From the NCBI RefSeq assembly GCF_004348895.1, contig NZ_RRZK01000024.1, forward strand, positions 79,164 to 143,163: a stretch of DNA of 64,000 nucleotides, read 5' to 3'. The position numbers and the translations under genes are program-made. This DNA is from Pseudomonas vancouverensis. GTDB taxonomy: Bacteria > Pseudomonadota > Gammaproteobacteria > Pseudomonadales > Pseudomonadaceae. This document shows, in pieces, positions 58,684 through 64,000 of this stretch. Position 1 is the stretch's first letter. Each line of letters begins with the position of its first letter. The notes beneath the pieces are model-generated. The model was not told where the DNA came from. It saw only the letters and a program-made list of their open reading frames with translations, and did no database searches.

Positions 58684-60876
58684 ATGACCTCCTTGCCCGC
58701 TCCCTTGCGCTGGCTGTACTCCCTGGAATGGCGCCGGGGCTTCTATGATTGGGCACGCAGTGATGGCGTGACCTGGGTGTACATCTTCAAGGTGCTGATC
58801 GCCGCGTTCCTGACCCTGTGGCTGGCCATGCGCCTGGAACTGCCACAGCCGCGCACGGCGATGATCACCGTGTTCATCGTCATGCAGCCGCAAAGCGGCC
58901 AGGTGTTCGCCAAGAGTTTCTATCGTTTTCTCGGCACCCTGGCCGGTTCCAGCGTGATGGTGGCGTTGATCGCCCTGTTTGCGCAGAACACTGAACTGTT
59001 CCTCGGCGCGCTGGCCATCTGGGTCGGCATTTGCACGGCCGGTGCAGCCCGTTGCCGCAACTTCCGTGCTTACGGTTTTGTGCTGGCCGGTTATACAGCG
59101 GCAATGGTGGGATTGCCCGCACTGGCGCATCCGGAGGGCGCGTTCATGGCGGCGGTTTGGCGAGTGCTGGAAATCTCCCTGGGAATTCTCTGCTCGACCC
59201 TGGTCAGTGCCGCCATCCTCCCGCAATCGGCCAGTGCGGCGATGCGCAATGCGCTGTATCAGCGCTTCGGTGTGTTCGCCCAGTTCGTCACCGACGGTTT
59301 GCGTGCGCGCAGCCGGCGCGAGGCGTTCGAGGCCGGCAACGTGCGCTTCATTGCCGAGGCGGTCGGCCTGGAAAGCCTGCGTAGTGTCACCGTGTTCGAA
59401 GACCCGCACATGCGCCGGCGCAATGGCCGCTTGAGCCGACTCAACAGTGAGTTCATGAGCATCACCACCCGCTTCAACGCGCTGCATCAGTTGCTCGAAC
59501 GCTTGCGCAGCAGCGCGGCGGATCAAGTCGTGGCAGCCATTGAACCGGGTCTGCAGGACCTGGCTGAATTGCTCGACGGCTACAGCGGTCGCGCCCTGAC
59601 CCATGCCGATGCGGCGCGTCTGGTCACGGCGCTGACAGCTTACAAGGAAGGTCTGCCGGCGCGGGTGCGCAGCTTGCGGGCAAGCTTCCAGCAGAGCCAG
59701 CCGAGCGACGCCGAGCAGCTGGATTTTCACACCGCTTACGAGCTGCTCTATCGCTTCGTCGACGACCTGCACAGTTATGCCCAGACCCACGCATCCCTGG
59801 CCGATCACAGCCATGCCCGGGAGCAATGGGACGAGCCGTTCACCCCGCAGACCAACTGGATGGCCGCAGCCGCATCGGGCATTCGCGCGACTTTTATCCT
59901 GGTGGTGCTGGGCAGTTACTGGGTGGCGACCGCCTGGCCGAGCGGGGCGACCATGACCCTGATTGCGGCCGCCACCGTGGGCCTGGCTGCCGCCACGCCG
60001 AACCCGAAACGCATGGCGTTCCAGATGGCCTGCGGGACCTTTCTCGGTGCGCTGTTCGGTTTCGCCGAGATGTTTTTCATCTACCCGTGGATCGATGGTT
60101 TTGCGCTGTTGTGCACGGTGCTCGCACCGGTGATCGTGTTCGGCTCGTTTCTCGCCTCACGACCGAAATATGCCGGTGTCGGCATTGGCCTGCTGATCTT
60201 TTTCAGCACCGGTTCCGTGCCGGACAACCTCACTGTCTACAACCCCTATACCTTCATCAACGACTACATCGCCATGGTGATCGGCATGCTGGTGTGCGCG
60301 GCGGCCGGGGCAATCATCCTGCCGCCCAACAGTCGCTGGTTATGGCGTCGCCTGGAGCAGGACCTGCGTGGTCAGGTGGTGTATGCCATCAGCGGCAAGC
60401 TCAAGGGCCTGGCCACCAGTTTCGAAAGCCGCACGCGGGACCTGGTGCATCAGGCCTACGGGTTCGCGGCGGGCCAACCGCAAGTGCAGAGCGACCTGCT
60501 GCGCTGGATGTTCGTGGTACTCGAAGTCGGTCACGCGATCATCGAGTTGCGCAAGGAACAGGCGATCCTGCCGGTGCATCCGTCGTACGCCGAATCCCAG
60601 CCCTGGCGCCAGGCCATCCGGGTGATGGGGCGCGCACTGGTGCGGTTGTTCCTGCAACCCAACAGCAGCAATCTGGAGCGTGCGCTGATTGCCGTCGACC
60701 ACGCCATCAGTCGCGTGCAGGCCACGGACGAGCCCTTCGCCCCGCACTTCGACACCTCGGCCCTGCGTCGGGTGAAAAGCTACCTGCACTTCATCCGCAC
60801 CTCGTTGCTCGACCCGCAATCACCTCTCGCCGCGTTTGCCGTCGCCAAGCCCCAAGGACTTGCCCATGCCTCGTGA
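58684..60876 (+). CDS. FUSC-family efflux permease (AaeB/fusaric acid resistance-like)
   Basis: 730 residues. Two hydrophobic blocks of about five to six helices each (residues about 30-170 and 395-530) are separated and followed by cytoplasmic helical domains, the layout of AaeB. The first block holds PQPRTAMITVFIVMQPQSGQ, a family signature. Relatives export p-hydroxybenzoate-like aromatic acids or fusaric acid. It overlaps the DUF1656 gene by 11 bases. Confidence 0.9.
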   Translation: MTSLPAPLRWLYSLEWRRGFYDWARSDGVTWVYIFKVLIAAFLTLWLAMRLELPQPRTAMITVFIVMQPQSGQVFAKSFYRFLGTLAGSSVMVALIALFAQNTELFLGALAIWVGICTAGAARCRNFRAYGFVLAGYTAAMVGLPALAHPEGAFMAAVWRVLEISLGILCSTLVSAAILPQSASAAMRNALYQRFGVFAQFVTDGLRARSRREAFEAGNVRFIAEAVGLESLRSVTVFEDPHMRRRNGRLSRLNSEFMSITTRFNALHQLLERLRSSAADQVVAAIEPGLQDLAELLDGYSGRALTHADAARLVTALTAYKEGLPARVRSLRASFQQSQPSDAEQLDFHTAYELLYRFVDDLHSYAQTHASLADHSHAREQWDEPFTPQTNWMAAAASGIRATFILVVLGSYWVATAWPSGATMTLIAAATVGLAAATPNPKRMAFQMACGTFLGALFGFAEMFFIYPWIDGFALLCTVLAPVIVFGSFLASRPKYAGVGIGLLIFFSTGSVPDNLTVYNPYTFINDYIAMVIGMLVCAAAGAIILPPNSRWLWRRLEQDLRGQVVYAISGKLKGLATSFESRTRDLVHQAYGFAAGQPQVQSDLLRWMFVVLEVGHAIIELRKEQAILPVHPSYAESQPWRQAIRVMGRALVRLFLQPNSSNLERALIAVDHAISRVQATDEPFAPHFDTSALRRVKSYLHFIRTSLLDPQSPLAAFAVAKPQGLAHAS

Positions 60877-61066
60877 AATCGCCTTCCACGGCGTGTACAT
60901 GCCGACCATGACCCTGATGTTTCTGATTGCCCTGGCAGTTGCCTGGGCGCTGGACCGGTTCCTGGCCGGGTTCGATCTGTATCGCTTCTTCTGGCACCCG
61001 GCGTTGTTGCGCCTGAGCCTGTTTACCTGTCTGTTCGGCGCGATGGCGCTGACTGTCTACCGTTGA
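60866..61066 (+). CDS. DUF1656 small inner-membrane protein (AaeX-like)
   Basis: 66 residues from the ATG at 60866, overlapping the FUSC gene. Two membrane helices (TLMFLIALAVAWALDRFL and LLRLSLFTCLFGAMALTVY). Always found between FUSC and HlyD genes in such sets, so a small subunit of the pump is likely, though its role is not known. Confidence 0.9.
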   Translation: MPREIAFHGVYMPTMTLMFLIALAVAWALDRFLAGFDLYRFFWHPALLRLSLFTCLFGAMALTVYR

Positions 61067-61076
61067 GATCGTCCTG

Positions 61077-61940
61077 ATGAAAAAGTTTTTCAGCCTGCTT
61101 GCGACCCTGTTGGTGCTGGCCCTTGCGCTGTGGATCGGGCGCAGCCTGTGGGAGCACTACATGAACACCCCGTGGACCCGTGACGGCCGGGTTCGTGCGG
61201 ACATCATCAACGTCGCCGCCGACGTCACCGGTGAAGTGGTGGACGTGCCGGTACGTGACAACCAACAGGTGAAGAAGGGCGACCTGCTGATGCAGATCGA
61301 CCCCGAGCACTATCGCCTGGCCGTCAAACAGGCACAGAGCCTGGTGGCCTCGCGCAAGGCGACCTGGGAAATGCGCAAGGTCAATGCCCATCGTCGTGCG
61401 GACATGGACAACCTGGTGATCTCCCGGGAAAACCGAGATGACGCGAGCAACCTCGCTGACTCGGCACTGGCCGATTATCAACAGGCACAGGCGCAACTCG
61501 AAGCCGCCGAACTGAACCTCAAGCGCACCGAGGTGCGTGCGGCGGTGGATGGCTACGTCACCAACCTCAACGTCCATCGCGGCGACTATGCGCGCATCGG
61601 CGAAGCGAAAATGGCCGTGGTCGACATGAACTCGTTCTGGGTCTATGGCTTCTTCGAGGAAACCAAGTTGCCCCACGTGCGTGTTGGCGATAAAGCCGAC
61701 ATGCAACTGATGAGTGGCGAAGTGCTCAAGGGCCATGTGGAAAGCATCTCGCGGGGCATCTACGATCGCGACAACCCGGAGAGCCGCGAGCTGGTCGCCG
61801 ACGTCAACCCGACCTTCAACTGGGTGCGCCTGGCGCAACGGGTACCGGTGCGCATTCACATCGACGAAGTGCCGGAGGGCGTGCTGCTGGCGGCGGGGAT
61901 TACCTGTACGGTGGTGGTCAAGCAGGGTGACGGGGCGTAA
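61077..61940 (+). CDS. HlyD-family periplasmic adaptor (AaeA-like)
   Basis: 287 residues. N-terminal membrane anchor (FSLLATLLVLALALWIGRSL), lipoyl half motifs (VRADIINVAADVTGEV and VPVRDNQQVKKGDLLMQIDP), a short helical hairpin, then VDGYVTNLNVHRGDYARIG. Connects the FUSC permease to the outer-membrane lipoprotein. Last gene of the set, 10 bp after DUF1656; no obvious terminator follows. Confidence 0.92.
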   Translation: MKKFFSLLATLLVLALALWIGRSLWEHYMNTPWTRDGRVRADIINVAADVTGEVVDVPVRDNQQVKKGDLLMQIDPEHYRLAVKQAQSLVASRKATWEMRKVNAHRRADMDNLVISRENRDDASNLADSALADYQQAQAQLEAAELNLKRTEVRAAVDGYVTNLNVHRGDYARIGEAKMAVVDMNSFWVYGFFEETKLPHVRVGDKADMQLMSGEVLKGHVESISRGIYDRDNPESRELVADVNPTFNWVRLAQRVPVRIHIDEVPEGVLLAAGITCTVVVKQGDGA

Positions 61941-61959
61941 CCCCGTAGGTCAATCGTGG

Positions 61960-62349
61960 TCAGCAAAACGTCTCTTGCAGATGCCGCCAGAGTATCCGCT
62001 CATCGATCTTTTCAAAGACTACGGTAGAGCGCCGATCCGAATGCAGCCCGGTCGCATCGGTCTGTTGTTCGCGGTAACTCACGGTGGCGCCGCCGTCGTA
62101 CAAGGCAATGCCGCGAAGATCGCTGAGTTCGATCCTGAAGCCGAGTTTTTTTCCGCCTGCGAGGCTGAACAGTTCGTTCAGCGCGTCGAAATCCAGCACT
62201 CTCCCCAGTGGCGAGACCATGGAGAAATCCGCTGAAAAACGGCTCAACAGTTGTTCAAGCTCAGTGGTGTCTCGGGTTTCGGCCAGCCATTGTTCGATGG
62301 CCACGTGGGCCTGGATGACTTCGTTGAAGTAGTCGGTGTAGTCGGACAT
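61960..62349 (-). CDS. NTF2-like (SnoaL/DUF4440-type) protein
   Basis: 129 residues, alpha-plus-beta cone fold pattern: an N-terminal helical part (FNEVIQAHVAIEQWLAET), then strands RFSADFSMVSPLGRVLDFDAL and a final RRSTVVFEKIDERILWRHLQ. The fold class is reasonably clear, the function is not. It is convergent with the HlyD gene and flanked by REP elements downstream of its start. Confidence 0.65.
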   Translation of the reverse strand: MSDYTDYFNEVIQAHVAIEQWLAETRDTTELEQLLSRFSADFSMVSPLGRVLDFDALNELFSLAGGKKLGFRIELSDLRGIALYDGGATVSYREQQTDATGLHSDRRSTVVFEKIDERILWRHLQETFC

Positions 62350-62377
62350 TCAATTTGATTCCTGAAGGTTTCACTGA

Positions 62378-62415
62378 CTGTGGGGGCCACTTCGCGGGTA
62401 AACCCGCTCCCACAG
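62378..62415. repeat. REP-like palindrome (GCGGGT type)
   Basis: CTGTGGGGGCCACTTCGCGG joined to GTAAACCCGCTCCCACAG: outer arms CTGTGGG/CCCACAG and inner GCGGGT/ACCCGC. A different REP subtype from the GAGCGAGC copies nearby. Confidence 0.8.
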
Positions 62416-62457
62416 TGATTTTGTAGTGTGATTGCTATCCTGGCGACACAGCAGAAC

Positions 62458-62487
62458 CCTGTGGGAGCGAGCTTGCTCGCGATGGGG
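62458..62487 (+). repeat. Single REP element
   Basis: CCTGTGGGAGCGAGCTTGCT followed by CGCGATGGGG, just past the 3' end of the SDR gene. Confidence 0.85.
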
Positions 62488-62498
62488 TCAATGCGGTC

Positions 62499-63323
62499 TC
62501 AGAGCTGCCCACGCAGTCCGAAGCGCTTCATCAAGCCGGCTTCCAGCAAACCCTTGGGCAACAGCCCGGCCAACAACGGCAACGCCCGGCTGCCATTGCC
62601 GATGCGCACCAAACGGGGTGGCTTGTCCTGTTGCACGGCCTTGAGTAACTGGGCAGCAAACTCAACGGCTGGCGTAGGCTTGTCCTGGGAGGCTTTGGCC
62701 CGTGCGCGAATCCCTTCACGCAGCGCAAACCACGGCGATTGTTCGCTGATCAACTGCTCGGCTTCGTTTCCGGCATTTTTGGCGAAGCTGGACTGAATCG
62801 CCCCGGGCTGGACTTCCATCACACGAATGCCGAACGGCGCCAGCTCCATGCGCAAGGCATCGCTCAAGGCATGCACCGCAGCTTTCGAGGCACAGTAGGC
62901 ACCGGCAAACGGCGTGACCAGTACGCCGGACACACTGCCAATGTTCACCACCAGGCCTTTGCTGCGGCGCAGTACCGGGAACATCGCGCGGGTCACGCCA
63001 ACGATGGCGAACACATTGGTTTCGAACTGACGCTGCATGGCCGCAACACCACCATCGAGCAGCGGCCCCATGGCGCCATAACCGGCATTGTTGATCAGGA
63101 TGTCGAGGCCGCCGCGCTCCTGATTGATCCGTTCGCTCAGGGCTTCGAGCGCTGCGCCATCGTTGACATCGAGCTGTACCGCCGTGAATCCGGCAGCGCT
63201 CAAGGCTGCGACGTCTTCAGGCTTGCGCGCGCTGGCCCAGACCTCGAAACCAGCGGTCTTGAACGCATCGGCAAGGGCGCGGCCAATGCCGCTGGAACAT
63301 CCGGTAATCAACGCAACGGGCAT
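62499..63323 (-). CDS. Short-chain dehydrogenase/reductase
   Basis: 274 residues from the ATG at 63323, with AAGGA upstream. Classical SDR: cofactor motif TGCSSGIGRAL, NNAGYG and catalytic Tyr/Lys in YCASKAAVHAL with an upstream Ser in IGSVSG. NAD(P)-dependent alcohol/ketone oxidoreductase; substrate unknown. The next gene upstream on the same strand ends 31 bp away. Confidence 0.92.
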   Translation of the reverse strand: MPVALITGCSSGIGRALADAFKTAGFEVWASARKPEDVAALSAAGFTAVQLDVNDGAALEALSERINQERGGLDILINNAGYGAMGPLLDGGVAAMQRQFETNVFAIVGVTRAMFPVLRRSKGLVVNIGSVSGVLVTPFAGAYCASKAAVHALSDALRMELAPFGIRVMEVQPGAIQSSFAKNAGNEAEQLISEQSPWFALREGIRARAKASQDKPTPAVEFAAQLLKAVQQDKPPRLVRIGNGSRALPLLAGLLPKGLLEAGLMKRFGLRGQL

Positions 63324-63354
63324 GGCGCATTCCTTGTGCAAAAAAGTTGGGGGA

Positions 63355-63819
63355 TCAGTCGGAAAAACTACCCTGCAAACGCTCGGCGCGAAACTCCAGG
63401 GTTTCCGGACGGTAGCCGGGGCGCAGGGGAGGCAACGGCAGGCAGTCTTCCCAGTTCGCCCCGGCCTGCAATTCGCCGGGGCCACGATAGCGTGGTGCGG
63501 TGTATTGATTGTCCGCCAGATTGACCGTATCGCCCGGTGCATAGGCCGCGACGCGCCAGCGCAGCTCAGTAAGCGGCACGTCGTTGCCGTTGTTCAAGGT
63601 CAATTGCAGCGGTCGGTCGGCTGGGCATTGTTGTGGCGCATAGCTGATGCGCAGTTCCAGGCGTTGCAGTTGCTTGAGTTCGCGGTGGTCCATCCAGATC
63701 ACCCAAGTGGCAACGATACCCAGCCCCACAGCTGCCGCCATGGAAACGGGCAGCGCCTTGGCCGGATAGCGCAGTAACAGGACCAACCAGGTGATGACCA
63801 GCAGGACGCCGATGAACAT
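63355..63819 (-). CDS. Small membrane protein of unknown function
   Basis: 154 residues from the ATG at 63819 (MFIGVLLVITWLVLLLRYP); the open frame upstream runs through a REP element and is not coding. Two N-terminal membrane helices, then a soluble beta-rich domain of about 100 residues (LTLNNGNDVPLTELRWRVAAY). Relatives in Pseudomonas carry loose 'multidrug transporter' labels that nothing in this sequence supports. Possibly co-transcribed with the SDR gene. Confidence 0.65.
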   Translation of the reverse strand: MFIGVLLVITWLVLLLRYPAKALPVSMAAAVGLGIVATWVIWMDHRELKQLQRLELRISYAPQQCPADRPLQLTLNNGNDVPLTELRWRVAAYAPGDTVNLADNQYTAPRYRGPGELQAGANWEDCLPLPPLRPGYRPETLEFRAERLQGSFSD

Positions 63820-63911
63820 GGGGCGCAAACCTCGGGAGTGAATAGGACCATCGTACCTAAGGGCAGGGGAGGTTGGCGATGGGCGAGAGCTTTGTGGTGG
63901 ATAGGCTGGCC

Positions 63912-64000
63912 TCATCGCGAGCAAGCTCGCTCCCACAGTGAATCGCTGTTGAACTCAAGACTTGCGGTCAACCCGAAAACCTGTGGGAGCGAGCCTGCTC
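63912..64000. repeat. Inverted REP pair cut by the window end
   Basis: ATCGCGAGCAAGCTCGCTCC (63914 onward) and CTGTGGGAGCGAGCCTGCTC (63981-64000) are inverted REP copies about 45 bp apart; the second runs off the window. Confidence 0.8.

Noticed and set aside
63912..64000. Repeated palindromes considered as CRISPR or attachment sites
   Set aside because: They match the dispersed REP family of this genome and appear as inverted pairs with no spacer pattern and no integrase nearby.

Overview
The window is a chromosomal segment of a fluorescent-group Pseudomonas. The evidence is gene content and order (trpS, zapE, rplM-rpsI, petABC, sspAB, dolP-gmhA-yraN-lpoA, rsmI, rnpB, then mraZ through lpxC), high GC codon use, and many short GTGGGAGCGAGC-type REP palindromes, which are typical of P. 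fluorescens-group genomes. Most of the window is conserved core genome. No tRNA, rRNA operon, insertion sequence, prophage or CRISPR array was seen.

Layout. Positions 1-8,000 hold a DUF1302/DUF1329 envelope pair (the first gene is cut by the window edge), a MalT-like LuxR regulator with a perfect dyad in front of it, a glyoxalase-II-like hydrolase, an OmpA lipoprotein and ZapG/YhcB. Positions 8,100-11,400 hold an alpha/beta hydrolase, TrpS with a long C-terminal extension, and ZapE. Positions 11,400-13,900 are the most accessory-looking part: a nitrilase-family hydrolase and an unrecognised membrane protein made of two tandem homologous halves, followed by a REPIN. Positions 13,900-17,300 hold a GlxA-type AraC regulator divergent from an acyl-CoA dehydrogenase, then an aldo/keto reductase.

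Positions 17,500-27,450 carry ribosomal proteins L13 and S9, the cytochrome bc1 complex, SspA/SspB, an envelope block on the minus strand (DolP, GmhA/DiaA, YraN, LpoA), RsmI and the RNase P RNA. Positions 27,700-45,620 are the complete division and cell wall (dcw) cluster: mraZ-rsmH-ftsL-ftsI-murE-murF-mraY-murD-ftsW-murG-murC-ddl-ftsQ-ftsA-ftsZ-lpxC. The genes from mraZ to ddl overlap or nearly touch, so they are probably translationally coupled. They follow a sigma70-like promoter and three GTGG[C/G] repeats at 10-bp period, the expected layout of a MraZ operator.

Positions 45,700-64,000 are accessory. They hold a membrane diguanylate cyclase with an intact I-site, an OprD-type porin and a small secreted protein. 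Next comes a minus-strand operon of adaptor, RND pump, OmpR-type regulator and histidine kinase that has no outer-membrane channel of its own. A LysR gene is divergent from an AaeXAB-like fusaric-acid/aromatic-acid efflux set (outer-membrane lipoprotein, FUSC, DUF1656, HlyD). The window ends with an NTF2-like protein, an SDR and a small membrane protein. REP or REPIN elements mark many of the intergenic gaps here, one of them inside the AaeXAB-like set.

No clearly new multi-gene system is proven. The best candidates for undescribed biology are the nitrilase plus duplicated membrane protein pair, the DUF1302/DUF1329/MalT-like locus with its dyad, and the small secreted protein next to the RND-linked sensor kinase.
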